The notes: generated by a model from the sequence alone, not told the origin. Numbered from the stretch's first letter, positions 20,100 through 30,299 are shown. The stretch: 64,000 nt of DNA from Hirundichthys speculiger (GCA_018398805.1 JAGFBZ010001918.1:1-64000); one strand, 5' to 3'. Translations and numbers: made by a program.

Positions 20100-20857
20100 T
20101 GTGCTGAGTCAACATGTAGAAATGATCATAACCCTACTTGTTTTATTCTACAATATTTCACAGCAGTTTCTGTACAACAGCTCTGATCTCTGCCCTGCAG
20201 CCAATCATTTAGTTTACTAATTACACTTCGATGAGACAACAAGATGTTAATAGGTAATGAAATTACTTCCGCCGTTCCATGTACATAAATGTCACCCAGT
20301 TCTTTGCTCAGTTTTTCCAGCACAGATTCTCTTCCTGTGTAATGCCAAAGCTGTGTAAATAAGTTCAAGAGAGAAAGACGATCATTCCTCGGCACACAAG
20401 TGAAAGCAGACTTTTAACATTTATATGTAAGTTGATGAAGCTGTGACATCATCAAGCTTTGTTTGGCTCCTTCCAAATCTGATTGCTTTGCCTGCATATT
20501 AAGAAAAGAAAACACACAAATGTGAACGGGTTCTAAACAAGTATTTTATCTCTGCGTCTCACAAGCATGAGACAAACATCTATGAAGAGTCAAATGAACT
20601 GTTAAAACAAAAACCAAAGACTGGGCCATCAACACGTGTGCCCAGATACCTTGGTTCAGGAGTTAGATGGAAACCATTGATGTCAAGATGATAAAGCTCC
20701 TCACAGTGCACAGTTCACCTTAAGTGTCCTAACAGTAAGTGGAAGAGGAGAACAAGAGAGCCTCAAAGCCACCATCCAAGATGAAACAACAAACATCAAG
20801 GAGAACATCTGAAAGATGGCCCCCAACTGTGAGCTGCTAAGTAGATTTTTTTTTTTT
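20100..20857. other. No gene recognised
   Basis: Unassigned. A poly-T run at 20847-20861 sits at the apparent 5' edge of the retroposon-like unit that follows. Confidence 0.5.
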
Positions 20858-20993
20858 TTCTCTTCCTGCTCTCCAGCGAAGGTGGACGCTTTTCTGTGAG
20901 CTCCTGCCCCTCTATCTGATCCTCGCTGCTCTTTGTCCTGTCTGTGTGTTTTTGGAGCCTCATACGGATAAAATCTGAATATCTAAATCAACC

Positions 20994-21461
20994 ATGGATC
21001 TGGTTAGCTGGTCTCTCAATGCAATTGATCAAATCTTTTCTACAAGAAGGGAATCTACAGGAGAGCCTTCATGTCCAGATGGCACAGAGCCAGCGGGGTA
21101 CGTTCAAGATCCATGGGGGAAGTGGCGCTTGAGCTGCCAGGCTCCTCTGTTCATCGGGGACGCTGAAGATGTCTACATATTTGGATTTATGATCATCGGA
21201 TTCCTGCTGTTTGGCGTTGGCGGATACCTGATGTATCGGAAAATTAAGCGCACGGATGCTGCTATTCCGGTCCTGATGTCCGTGTGCGTGGAGGTCAGTC
21301 GTGCTGTGGGTGCCGAGACTGTAAAAAGAGACGAGATGAATCGGAAACTGGACGTGATTCACGGCGTGAACCACCGACAGCTTCAGATGCATGAACTCAT
21401 GGGGAAAATGGATAACAACCTGGGGAAACTACATGCACTGCTTAGGGATGGACACAAATAA
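20994..21461 (+). CDS. Unrecognised 155-aa single-pass membrane, coiled-coil protein
   Basis: I do not recognise this protein. The ATG has a strong Kozak context (accATGg) and the frame is open for 155 codons. Residues 1-60 are a putative luminal or extracellular part with two cysteines (27 and 48) and a W-rich patch (WGKWRLSC). Residues 61-82 (YIFGFMIIGFLLFGVGGYLM...) form one clear hydrophobic segment followed by YRKIKR, so positive-inside predicts the C-terminus in the cytosol. Residues 105-152 are charged with regularly spaced hydrophobics and look like a coiled coil. No signal peptide, RT, protease or zinc motif is seen. The ORF sits in a retroposon-like unit, so it may be a transposon-encoded accessory protein or a captured host cDNA. 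Expression is unproven. Confidence 0.6.
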   Translation: MDLVSWSLNAIDQIFSTRRESTGEPSCPDGTEPAGYVQDPWGKWRLSCQAPLFIGDAEDVYIFGFMIIGFLLFGVGGYLMYRKIKRTDAAIPVLMSVCVEVSRAVGAETVKRDEMNRKLDVIHGVNHRQLQMHELMGKMDNNLGKLHALLRDGHK

Positions 21462-21580
21462 TTCGGACTTTTGGATGATTTCCCACGAGACAGAACCAGC
21501 AAAGGACTTAAGGCAGGCAAAAATTCACTGTCAGTCTGACCGAAAACAAATCTCTCTTATCTGAATCTGGCTCCCCTGAG

Positions 21581-21598
21581 CGGCCTTGGCCAAGGCCG
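21581..21598. other. 18-bp perfect palindrome
   Basis: CGGCCTTGGCCAAGGCCG downstream of the 155-aa ORF is self-complementary with no loop. It could be a dimeric protein site or chance in G+C-rich sequence; no function is claimed. Confidence 0.6.
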
Positions 21599-22230
21599 AA
21601 CTGAAAGAGAACCTCACCGAGGTCTTATCTGAAGTAGGCTCCCCCCCCACACCATCCCCCGCTCCATTGCCTTTCCCTGACTCTCAACGCCCTCGCTGGA
21701 TCCTGGTATACTCCCCCACGTGGAGCGGACTGATTGCACTGCGCGCCACCGGCTGCGTGCCACCGGGCGAGCGTGCACGGGCCGCTTGGCTGGGACCTTT
21801 TTCCTGATATGATGTTTTGTCTTGTACTAAGCTTGTTATGCCTGTGCTGAGGTTTTTTTTGTGAATCCCACAACATGTGCCTCTGATCAAGGACATGTGG
21901 TGTGAGACACCTGTTTTTTATCCTCTCCCCCCCAATCCCCTATGTGGTCGTATTTTCTTCTGCTAAAATTGAAGCGCTCTTATAGCGCTGACCCAAGCAC
22001 CGTTGACTCCTGTCCATATGTTGTGTTGTTTTTGTATGTTTCTCTTGGACGTGTCAGGACTCCACTCGCTGAGCAGCAGGCCCAACCTCCTCAGGCGGAC
22101 GCTCCCAGCACGTCCCAGCGCGCGGCCCGGGAGCTGCGCGCCCGGCGACGCGAGGGGGCGCGGCGCGCTCTCCTCCACACCTGAGGCGCGTCTCTAATCA
22201 CGCACCTGGAGCTCATCTGCTCATCCAGGA

Positions 22231-22274
22231 CGGCATATAGACGCGAGCGCTCCTGAGCGCCGGTGCGAGTTCTT
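22231..22274 (+). promoter_or_regulatory. LTR core promoter and self-primer sequence
   Basis: TATA-like 'catatag' at about 22233-22239, then GCGAGTTCTT at 22265-22274. The latter is the exact complement of the primer-binding site at 22721-22730. If transcription starts near 22264, the RNA 5' end can fold back and prime reverse transcription, as known for the Tf1/sushi group. The start site is inferred. Confidence 0.75.
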
Positions 22275-22373
22275 GCCGTTTCCCCGAGTGTGTTTTTGGT
22301 CTCGATCACTGTGAGTACTCGCCCTCACTTCCCTGTGTCAGTGTCTGTGGAGGTTTTACCTCCATATGATTCC

Positions 22374-22441
22374 TTCCTTGTGGATTTACCTTCCTTGTGG
22401 ATTTACCTTCCTTGTGGATTTACCTTCCTTGTGGATTTATC
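22374..22441 (+). repeat. 17-bp tandem repeat in the LTR (x4)
   Basis: Four head-to-tail copies of TTCCTTGTGGATTTACC (the last ends TATC), then a degenerate partial copy. The 3' LTR carries the same array at about 27516-27582. Confidence 0.9.
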
Positions 22442-22720
22442 TTCCTGTGGATTACATTCCTGTGGAGTATTTCCTGTGAAGAGACATTTCTGGTCGAATT
22501 ACCTCACTGAACTTTCCTGTGGGTTTTTCTTCCAGTGGCATTCACTGGGGCAGAAGATAGGACTTCTTTATCCCCTCCCCAGTCCTGGATACCCTCGGTG
22601 CCGGGGTTGCCTTCCCCAGCATCTAACTTTTTGGATCATTCTAATAAACACGGCTTTGTGCCTCAAACCGTACTTCTGTGTCTGTCGTGCATTTGGGGCC
22701 GCATACAAACCGTAACAGTT

Positions 22721-22730
22721 AAGAACTCGC
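22721..22730 (+). other. Primer-binding site (self-priming type)
   Basis: AAGAACTCGC lies three bases after the 5' LTR end. It pairs perfectly over 10 bp with the LTR sequence at 22265-22274 and does not begin TGG, as tRNA-primed sites do. The gag start codon follows at 22732. Confidence 0.8.
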
Positions 22731-22731
22731 C

Positions 22732-23847
22732 ATGTCGACGACCCCAGCCGACAACCACACGAGTCCGGTTCAGGCCGCCCTCTGCCAGCAGCTTCAGCTG
22801 ACTCAGTCTCACTCGCAGCAGCTGCTGATGAACTCTGCGGCCGTACAATCACTGCGGGCCCAGGTCGAGCCCCTCCAGGCTTCTGTGGACACTCTCGTCG
22901 ATCGACAGCGGGCACTTGCCGACCAGCAGGCGTCTCTTGCCGACCAGCAGGAGGAGATCCTGCAGCAACTACGGACGCTGACGACGGCGCTGCTCACACA
23001 GCCGCGAGATCGGCCCGCTCTGGTTCTGGAGGAGGATTCTGATCCTGAGACTTCTTCCCCTGTGCAACCATCCACGGTTCGGGAACCCAGTATCTCCAGC
23101 CCGCAGCCATTCGATGGCAACTTTGAACACTGTGCCACTTTTATAATGCAGTGCGAGCTGGTCTTCCGCCATCAGCCCAGCATGTTCACCAGCAGTGCGG
23201 CGCGCATAGCGTTTATGACTAACCTGCTTACGGGACGTGCTGCACAGTGGGCCACGGCAGCCTGGTCCATGGGGGCCCGGTTCTGCGTCTCCTACAAGGA
23301 CTTCTCCGCCGAGCTCCGTAAGGTTTTTCACCACCCTGTGGGCGGCCAGGATCCGGGCGCACGGCTGATCCGACTCCACCAGGGCAGCAGCAGGGTTTCT
23401 GATTACGCTGTGGAGTTCCGGCTGGCCGCCGTCAAGAGCGGCTGGAACGACGTAGCCCTCCGGGTCGCTTTTCGGAGAGGGCTCAGTGAGGCGGTGAAGG
23501 ACCAGCTCGCCACCCGGGAGGAGCCGACGTCTCTGGAGGAGCTGATCACCACGGCGATCCGTATCGACGGACGGCTCCGAGAAAGGCGACAGGAACAGAG
23601 ACAGCACCGATCTCCGCCAGGTCGTCACCGCTCGGTCCCAGCAGAGAGAGCCGCCGTTTTCCAGCCACTTCCAGCCAGCGAGCCCCGCACGGCGTCCCTG
23701 GCCAGCTCCGAGGAGGAGCCCATGCAGCTGGGGAGAACCCGGCTTAACCCAGCGGAGCGAGAGGCGCGCTTCAGGGCGGGGTTGTGCCTGTATTGCGGAC
23801 AGGGAGGACATTTAATCAGATCCTGTCCAAAACGACCAAAAGATTAG
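22732..23847 (+). CDS. gag: Gag of sushi-type retrotransposon
   Basis: 371 residues, intact. It forms the particle shell and packages the RNA. Residues 40-90 are a Q/A/L-rich coiled coil with repeated '[14 protein letters not shown]' units. Residues about 120-260 form the retrotransposon-gag fold ([39 protein letters not shown]), close to the PEG10/RTL1 type. The C-terminus has one CCHC zinc knuckle, C352-x2-C355-x4-H360-x4-C365 ([14 protein letters not shown]), for nucleic-acid binding. The start lies directly after the primer site. The pol frame is -1 relative to gag and overlaps its last 100 nt. Confidence 0.93.
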   Translation: MSTTPADNHTSPVQAALCQQLQLTQSHSQQLLMNSAAVQSLRAQVEPLQASVDTLVDRQRALADQQASLADQQEEILQQLRTLTTALLTQPRDRPALVLEEDSDPETSSPVQPSTVREPSISSPQPFDGNFEHCATFIMQCELVFRHQPSMFTSSAARIAFMTNLLTGRAAQWATAAWSMGARFCVSYKDFSAELRKVFHHPVGGQDPGARLIRLHQGSSRVSDYAVEFRLAAVKSGWNDVALRVAFRRGLSEAVKDQLATREEPTSLEELITTAIRIDGRLRERRQEQRQHRSPPGRHRSVPAERAAVFQPLPASEPRTASLASSEEEPMQLGRTRLNPAEREARFRAGLCLYCGQGGHLIRSCPKRPKD

Positions 23848-26366
23848 GCTCATCAAGAGATCGGGAGGTATTGATGAGCCGCCTGTCCTGCTCCCGCCGT
23901 CCAGAGTCGCGGCTCATGAGCGTCAACCTGTCCTGGTCCGATCAGCGCCTCACGGTGGGAGCTCTTCTCGATTCAGGGGCGGACGAATGCTTCATCGACG
24001 CCGAGTTCGCGACTCAGGCAGGCATCCCGCTGGAGCCTCTGGAGAGACCCATGGAGGCGTTCGCGCTGGATGAGCGACACCTGGCCAGCGTAACACAGCG
24101 CACTCGATTCATCACCCTCACCATAGCCGGTAATCACGTTGAGAGGCGCCGATTCTTCGTTATCCGGTCCCCCTTAGTTCCGGTGATCCTGGGACTCCCT
24201 TGGTTAATACAGCACGAACCCCGCATCACCTGGTCCACCGGATCCGTCGTGGAGTGGAGCCCTACCTGCCACGCCGAGTGTCTACGTGCTGCTCCGTGCG
24301 CGCTGCCCCGCCAGAGCCCCGCCCCAGTCCCGGTGGATCTCTCCACGGTTCCTGCAGCTTATCATGACCTGGGTGAGGTGTTCAGCAAGTCCCGGGCTCA
24401 GTCACTTCCCCCTCATCGGCCCTATGATTGCGCCATCGATCTTCGCCCTGGGGCCACTCTGCCTGGCAGCCGGTTGTACAGCCTGTCACTCCCTGAAAAA
24501 GCCGCTATGGACAAATATATTTCTGAGTCGCTGGAGGCGGGGCTCATTCGGTCGTCATCGTCACCAGTAGCGGCTGGGTTTTTCTTTGTTAAGAAGAAGG
24601 ATGGGGACCTGAGGCCCTGCATCGATTACCGGGCCCTGAATGAAATCACAATCAGGAACAAATACCCCTTGCCACTCCTCAACTCCACCCTCGAACCCCT
24701 CACCCAGGCCACTGTTTTCACGAAACTGGATCTTCGCAGCGCTTATCATCTGGTTCGGATTCGGGAGGGGGACGAATGGAAGACCGCTTTTAAGACCCCT
24801 CGTGGACATTTCGAATACCTTGTTATGCCTTTTGGTCTCACCAACGCCCCAGCAGTGTTCCAGGCCCTCATAAATGACGTGCTCCGCGACATGCTGGACG
24901 TGTTCGTTGTCGTGTATCTGGACGACATTCTCATCTTCTCCAGAACCCTGGAGGAACACGTCCAGCACGTCCGTCAGGTCCTGGAACGGCTGCTGCACAA
25001 CAAACTGTTCGTAAAGGCGGAGAAGTGCACCTTTCATGCTTCCTCCGTGGACTACTTGGGGTTCATTATAGAGAAGGGACAGACTCGGGCGGACCCGCGC
25101 AAGATCCAGGCGGTGGTAAACTGGCCTACACCCCACACGAGGAAGAACTTGCAGAGCTTTCTGGGCGTCGCAAATTTTTACCGGCGGTTTATCCGCAACT
25201 TCAGTCTCGTGGCTGAGCCCCTCACCAGCCTCACGTCCCCCTCTGCACCATTCGCCTGGTCACCCGCCGCCGACTCGGCGTTCAAGGACCTAAAGAAGAG
25301 GTTTACCAGCGCCCCCGTTCTCCTTCACCCCGACCCCAAGAGACAGTTTATCGTGGAGGTGGACGCCTCGGACACAGGACTTGGGGCGGTCCTTTCCCAA
25401 CGTGCTGCCGTGGATCAGAAAGTCCATCCCTGCGCTTTCTTCTCCCGCCGGTTTCTTCCGGCAGAAAGGAACTACGATGTCGGGGACCGAGAACTGCTGG
25501 CAGTGGTAGCCGCGCTGGAAGAATGGCGGCACTGGCTGGAGGGGGCCGAGTTGCCGTTCACCATCTGGACCGATCACAAAAACCTCACCTTTATCCGGGC
25601 CACCAGACGACTCAATGGGCGGCAGGCTCGATGGGCGAGTTTCCTCGGTCGCTTCGACTTCACTCTTACCTACCGACCGGGCTCCCGCAACACCAAGGCG
25701 GATGCTCTCTCCCGTCAACATCCCAAGGAACCAGCCACCGAGGAGCCCCCTTCCGTTCTGCCTGCCGATAAGGTGGTGGGTCGGATTGCCTGGGGGGTGG
25801 AGACCCTGGTCCGGCGGGCTCTCCGCACTCATCCCGCTCCCAGAGGGGTGCCCCCCGGCCGTCTCTTCGTGCCCGAGCCCGCCAGGTCCCGGGTACTCCA
25901 GTGGGGGCACTCGAGTAGGATTACCTGTCACCCTGGAGTGAGTCGCACCTTCACGTTCCTGGCTCGTCGTTTCTGGTGGCCCTCCATGAGAAAGGACGTC
26001 CATGACTTCGTGGCTGCCTGCCCCACCTGCGCTCGCAGTAAGCCGTCTCATCAAGCCCCCTCCGGCCTACTGCAGCCCCTGCCCGTTCCCGGTCGGCCCT
26101 TGTCCCACGTCGCCCTGGATTTCGTGTCTGGATTACCTTCGTCCCAAGGCAACACGGTTATCCTGACCATTGTGGACCGGTTTAGCAAGGGGGTACATCT
26201 GGTGGCCCTCCCAAAGCTTCCCACAGCCCTCGAGACTGCTGAGCTCCTGACGAGTCACGTGTTCCGGCTCCATGGGGTCCCGCAGGACGTCGTCTCGGAT
26301 CGAGGGCCCCAGTTTGTATCCCAGGTATGGCGGGCGTTTTGTGTAAGGGGTTGGGGGCCACCGTAA
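23748..26366 (+). CDS. pol: Pol: protease, reverse transcriptase, RNase H and most of integrase (frameshifted at the end)
   Basis: The frame is open from 23748, after a stop at 23745; the first in-frame ATG is at 23784. Residues are numbered from that ATG. Aspartic protease active site LLDSGADE is at about 61-68. The RT includes [17 protein letters not shown] and the catalytic YLDD at 378-381. RNase H starts at [16 protein letters not shown] (D527) and includes WTDHKNL. The integrase zinc region has H...CPTCARSK, and the core has the first two catalytic acids, D779 (ALDFVSG) and D839 (SDRGPQF). At 26340-26345 a GT unit appears duplicated (ttttgtgtaagg), shifting the frame so that this part stops at 26366. 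It is probably expressed by -1 frameshifting from gag. The stop makes this copy non-autonomous unless the 2 nt are an assembly error. Confidence 0.92.
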   Translation, partial: PSGARGALQGGVVPVLRTGRTFNQILSKTTKRLGSSRDREVLMSRLSCSRRPESRLMSVNLSWSDQRLTVGALLDSGADECFIDAEFATQAGIPLEPLERPMEAFALDERHLASVTQRTRFITLTIAGNHVERRRFFVIRSPLVPVILGLPWLIQHEPRITWSTGSVVEWSPTCHAECLRAAPCALPRQSPAPVPVDLSTVPAAYHDLGEVFSKSRAQSLPPHRPYDCAIDLRPGATLPGSRLYSLSLPEKAAMDKYISESLEAGLIRSSSSPVAAGFFFVKKKDGDLRPCIDYRALNEITIRNKYPLPLLNSTLEPLTQATVFTKLDLRSAYHLVRIREGDEWKTAFKTPRGHFEYLVMPFGLTNAPAVFQALINDVLRDMLDVFVVVYLDDILIFSRTLEEHVQHVRQVLERLLHNKLFVKAEKCTFHASSVDYLGFIIEKGQTRADPRKIQAVVNWPTPHTRKNLQSFLGVANFYRRFIRNFSLVAEPLTSLTSPSAPFAWSPAADSAFKDLKKRFTSAPVLLHPDPKRQFIVEVDASDTGLGAVLSQRAAVDQKVHPCAFFSRRFLPAERNYDVGDRELLAVVAALEEWRHWLEGAELPFTIWTDHKNLTFIRATRRLNGRQARWASFLGRFDFTLTYRPGSRNTKADALSRQHPKEPATEEPPSVLPADKVVGRIAWGVETLVRRALRTHPAPRGVPPGRLFVPEPARSRVLQWGHSSRITCHPGVSRTFTFLARRFWWPSMRKDVHDFVAACPTCARSKPSHQAPSGLLQPLPVPGRPLSHVALDFVSGLPSSQGNTVILTIVDRFSKGVHLVALPKLPTALETAELLTSHVFRLHGVPQDVVSDRGPQFVSQVWRAFCVRGWGPP

Positions 26367-27382
26367 GCCTGTCTTCTGGCTATCATCCACAGACCAACGG
26401 GCAGACGGAGAGGATGAACCAAAGCGTTGAATCAGCCCTCCGATGTGTTGCAGCCGAGAAGCCGAACTCCTGGAGCCGGTTCCTGCCCTGGGTGGAGTAT
26501 GCCATCAACTCCTTGGTCTGCTCCGCTACTGGCCTCTCCCCCTTCGAGGTGTCTCTGGGATACCAGCCTCCCCTCTTCACGGAGCAACAGACTGAGGTAG
26601 CTGTCCCTTCTGTGCAGGAACACCTAAACCGCTGTCGTCGGGTGTGGGAGGCCACACGGACAGCCCTGCTCCAATCCACGGACCGTGCCAGGAGAGGGGC
26701 CAACAGGTGCAGAATCCCGGCACCCACATACCAACCTGGGCAGGAGGTCTGGTTATCCTCCAGGGACCTTCCGCTGCGGACATCAGCTAAGAAGCTGAGC
26801 CCTCGGTTTGTTGGACCTTTCGTGGTGGAGAGGGTGCTGAGCCCTGCAGCGGTGAGTTTGAGGCTGCCCGCCTCCATGAACATTCACCCCGTGTTTCACG
26901 TGTCCCGGGTCAAGCCCGTCTCCCACAGCCCGCTCATGCCTCCGTCACCGGCTCCTCCCCTTCCCGACATCGTGGACGCCCACCCGCAGTGGAAGGTCCG
27001 CCGACTGCTGGACGTCCGACGCCGGGGCCGAGGTTTCCAGTACCTGGTGGACTGGGAGGGCTACGGACCAGAGGAGCGGAGTTGGGTCTCGCGCCAACTG
27101 ATCATGGACCCGGGGCTGATCACGGCGTTCTATCGCGCCCATCCGGACAAGCCGGGTAGGTCGCCGGGTGGCTCCCGTAGAGGGGGGGGTACTGTCAGGA
27201 CTCCACTCGCTGAGCAGCAGGCCCAACCTCCTCAGGCGGACGCTCCCAGCACATCCCAGCGCGCGGCCCCGGGAGCTGCGCGCCCGGCGACGCGAGGGGG
27301 CGCGGCGCGCTCTCCTCCACACCTGAGGCGCGTCTCTAATCACGCACCTGGAGCTCATCTGCTCATCCAGGACGGCATATAG
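26327..27382 (+). pseudogene. pol: Integrase C-terminal part with chromodomain, out of frame with pol
   Basis: Continues integrase after the 2-nt shift: [17 protein letters not shown] with the third catalytic acid (E encoded at 26408-26410). Allowing for the 2 extra nt, its spacing from the second aspartate (26298) is 35 residues, exactly the D-35-E rule. A GPF/Y-like region follows ([14 protein letters not shown]). A chromodomain lies at about 26985-27150 ([26 protein letters not shown], shown in part: [16 protein letters not shown]), which in chromoviruses binds modified histone tails and steers integration. The frame runs into the 3' LTR and stops at 27382. The ATG at 26327 is not a genuine start. 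Confidence 0.9.
27179..27192 (+). other. Polypurine tract
   Basis: AGAGGGGGGGGTAC lies immediately before the 3' LTR and is the expected plus-strand primer site. Confidence 0.88.
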
Positions 27383-27859
27383 ACGCGAGCGCTCCTGAGC
27401 TCCGGTGCGAGTTCTTGCCGTTTCCCTGAGTGTGTTTTTGGTCTTGATCACTGTGAGTACTCGCCCTCACTTCCCTGTGTCAGTGTCTGTGGAGGTTTTA
27501 CCTCCATATGATTCCTTCCTTGTGGATTTACCTTCCTTGTGGATTTACCTTCCTTGTGGATTTACCTTCCTTGTGGATTTATCTTCCTGTGGATTACATT
27601 CCTGTGGAGTATTTCCTGTGAAGAGACATTTCTGGTCGAATTACCTCACTGAACTTTCCTGTGGGTTTTTCTTCCAGTGGCATTCACTGGGGCAGAAGAT
27701 AGGACTTCTTTATCCCCTCCCCAGTCCTGGATACCCTCGGTGCCGGGGTTGCCTTCCCCAGCATCTAACTTTTTGGATCATTCTAATAAACACGGCTTTG
27801 TGCCTCAAACCGTACTTCTGTGTCTGTCGTGCATTTGGGGCCGCATACAAACCGTAACA
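27193..27859 (+). repeat. 3' LTR
   Basis: Same sequence as the 5' LTR apart from about four substitutions (for example cacG/Atccc, gagCg/Tccg, cccC/Tgag, tctC/Tgatc written 5'/3') and one extra C. It contains the same promoter, self-primer (27407-27416) and 17-bp array, and ends CCGTAACA. Confidence 0.95.
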
Positions 27860-27918
27860 GGACGGTGAACTGGGAAGTCAAATTCTGCTGTGTTGGGACG
27901 CTGGCTCAGTGGCGACAA

Positions 27919-27950
27919 TAAATTTGATTCTGATTCTGATTCTGATTCTG
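27919..27950 (+). repeat. AATAAA signal and ATTCTG tail of the host retroposon
   Basis: 'aataaatttgattctgattctgattctgattctg': a polyadenylation signal merging into a hexanucleotide array, probably the 3' end of the unit that carries the 155-aa ORF. Confidence 0.7.
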
Positions 27951-28249
27951 ATCTCAGGCAGCAGAAACCCAATGAGGTTAAGCGGAGTAAAAAGGAGCCA
28001 CCATTGATGGAGAAGTCCTTGCACAGCATGTAGCACCAGTAGACCTGATACAGACAAGTCCTGCCAGTGACTAGAAAAGGATGGTCTGAAATATAACACA
28101 GAGGAACTAACTACTAGGCAGCATGCAGTGACTGTGAACCTTGGAATGAACTGCATTATGACTAAGATCATGATTCGTATTAGCAATTGGAATGAATTGG
28201 ATTATGCATGAATTATAGTCAAGTGGAATACCACTTGGACTTCATTGCA

Positions 28250-28745
28250 TTATATTTAACTTTTTAAACTAACAATGCTTTTGTTTAAAGTGTCTTGAGA
28301 TGACTTTCTTGTGAATTGGTGCTATATAAACTGGAAAAGCACTCGGAGAGCGCAGACCTCCACCAAGCACAACAATTCCCTCATATAGCGATTTACAGAT
28401 TGCAATAAAATCCGCGTTCTGGATCAGATCTGGATAGAGGGTCCCATTGTCAATCCCTGAGTCGAATTTCATGAATTTTGGGCAATAATTAAAGAGATAG
28501 TGAGAAACAAAATCTTCAGCCTCATTGACCACAATGTTATCGAAAACTTGAAAGTGATCCAGAATCCAGGATTTATTCCGAATCATACCCAAAATGAAAT
28601 CAGTTCTTCCTTTTCACATTTCTGGCAACTCCTGAAAATGTAATCAAAATCCATCCATGACTTTTTGAGTTATCTTGTACACAGACAGACAAACAGACAG
28701 ATAAACGCCGGCAAAACATGACCTCCTTGGCGGAGGTAATAACAG
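28250..28745. repeat. Interspersed repeats: LINE/SINE-like tail and a 'ggcggaggt' inverted-end element
   Basis: 28280-28330 ('aaagtgtcttgagatgac...tggtgctatataaa') matches the common 3' tail of fish LINEs/SINEs. From about 28340 to 28740 a repeat begins 'gcactcggagagcgcagacctccacc' and ends 'cctccttggcggaggtaataa'; its ends share inverted 'acctccgccaag'. The ORF on the minus strand (28269-28592) lies wholly in this repeat and is not a gene. Confidence 0.55.
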
Positions 28746-30299
28746 TGGTTGTATATTCAGAGAGTGACTCCAGATAATATATAGAATAATGTAAAATGCA
28801 TTAATGGTAATCAGTAATCCATCTGAATTAAGTGAGATTTAGTTACAATGATAAAAACATAACTATGTAACAGTAGCAGCTCAAGATGTTGAATCAAAGG
28901 TGGGTTTCCATTAGCAGGGGTTATATGGGGCTGCCTTGGGTTAGCTACGTTATTGTGGCCCTGAAGAACTGCTGGGTGGGCTGATGCCTTATAGGTTTCT
29001 CCCTGGACCCCCACTAATGTAAACCCTATTTCCCATTTAGGTCCCATTCAGTGAATGCCATCAGATGTAAAAGAATATCAAGTATCGACAGCTTCTTTAC
29101 AAATCAAAGCCACTTATGGAGTTTTCATTCCATTCTTTGGTATAAAGTAGTTATATTCATCCACTGAGATGAAAACTTCTGTGAACTGGCTCCAAGCCAA
29201 TAAACAAAGAAAACTCAGGATACTCACACAGAACTGTTAACTGATAACAAGCCACACTGAAAATAAACAGAAATGGATTAGAACACCACAGCGTTATCTC
29301 CTTTCCAAATGTTCTCTCAACTAAGTTTTTTTTTTTTTCTTTGTTTTGTTTTTTAACCAAGCAGATTCTGAATGTGTGTTGCACAGTCTCTGGATGGGTC
29401 CATCCTGGCGGCCTTCAGTATTTACACTCTCCTCTGGTCCGAACGGCTGTCAATGACCAATCATGATAGGACTTGGCAATTCGCTCGACTCCCTACAGTC
29501 AATTACCTTTTGCACCGTCACACCCCAAAACTCCATCAATGGACGGACGTCAACCGGTAGATCTGATCGGCGAATATATTAGCTTTGATTTGGGGGACTA
29601 GAATTAATAAGTATGTTCTGTGTCGTTACTGATCAGACAGAGACCCAGCTAATGAATTCGGTCTTCTTACGATGTGACAGACGGCCGAGCATCCATCAGC
29701 CAAAGCATCCTTTAAAGCGCCCACACGCACACATGATAGTCATTTGTAATTCTCCTCCAGTTTATCCTTTGATTACTAGCCATGACACTTCTACACGAGG
29801 GAGCGCCCTAAAGCAATCAACGCACACGCGCCGCTATTTACATTGGAATGATAAGCTCGTTAACTCTCTGTGGTTGATCGGTATCGCCCTCAGCCGCAAT
29901 TCCCCAGTCAAGCATTTGTCCTGGCTGAGATATCAGCAATCACCATTTTAAATGAGGAAGGGCGATATTAAATGCTAATTCAGCAGCTCCGATCAATACT
30001 CGTCCCCCAGGGGAACAAAGTAAAGCAGTGCCTGGTACAAACTGCTGTCCTTGAGCGTTTGGTGAAATTCATGACATTTCTGTCCAAAACACACCATCAT
30101 GGGATGTAATATAAAAATAAATTGTAGTTGGCTGATTCCACAGATATTTAACATCTCTCCACTGTGCTTCATGAAACTTCTAATACTCATTTCTTCTTTC
30201 CATGAAAACAAGCCCTTCCTGAAAGGTGTTGACACCCTGGACGTGGCCACACAACCATGCAACGTAACTCCTGGAATTGGTTTAAAATCCCAAATCGAC
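28746..30299. other. No gene recognised
   Basis: No supported exon. The short ORFs lack recognisable domains or consistent splice structure. Confidence 0.5.

Larger units (their letters stand above)
22052..22717 (+). repeat. 5' LTR
   Basis: Begins TGTCAGGACTCC and ends CCGTAACA (TG...CA). The promoter-like 'ggcatatagac' is at 22231-22241, about 30 bp before the predicted transcript start, and AATAAA at 22644 is a candidate polyadenylation signal. ORFs reading through it are shadows. Confidence 0.95.
22047..27864 (+). mobile_element. Sushi/Tf1-type chromovirus LTR retrotransposon with target duplication
   Basis: A nearly complete Ty3/gypsy element: 5' LTR, self-priming primer site, gag, pol (protease, RT, RNase H, integrase, chromodomain), polypurine tract and 3' LTR. 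GGACG at 22047-22051 and 27860-27864 is a perfect 5-bp target duplication. The LTRs differ by about four substitutions and one 1-bp indel over 666 bp, so the insertion is recent. There is no envelope gene. One 2-nt insertion breaks integrase. The gag and RT sequences are of the lineage that gave rise to the mammalian PEG10/RTL genes. Confidence 0.95.
20858..27950 (+). mobile_element. Retroposon-like unit carrying a 155-aa ORF, split by a sushi-type LTR element
   Basis: The 5' part (20858-22051) and 3' part (27860-27950) become one continuous sequence when the LTR element and one GGACG copy are removed. The 3' end carries AATAAA (27919) followed by ATTCTG repeats, the kind of short-repeat tail left by non-LTR retroposition. 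The 5' boundary is uncertain and no target duplication was found. Total length without the insert is about 1.28 kb. I do not recognise the family. Its only good ORF is 20994-21461. Confidence 0.55.

Noticed and set aside
22263..22715. 150-codon ORF in the 5' LTR, also at 27405-27857 in the 3' LTR
   Set aside because: It lies wholly in the LTR and includes the 17-bp tandem repeat; conserved only because the LTRs are duplicates.
26327..26366. ATG at 26327 as a separate integrase start
   Set aside because: The reading frame is the continuation of pol after a 2-nt slip; the ATG is out-of-frame coding sequence upstream of the slip.
28269..28592. 107-codon minus-strand ORF as a gene
   Set aside because: Lies inside an interspersed repeat with inverted ends; no domain.
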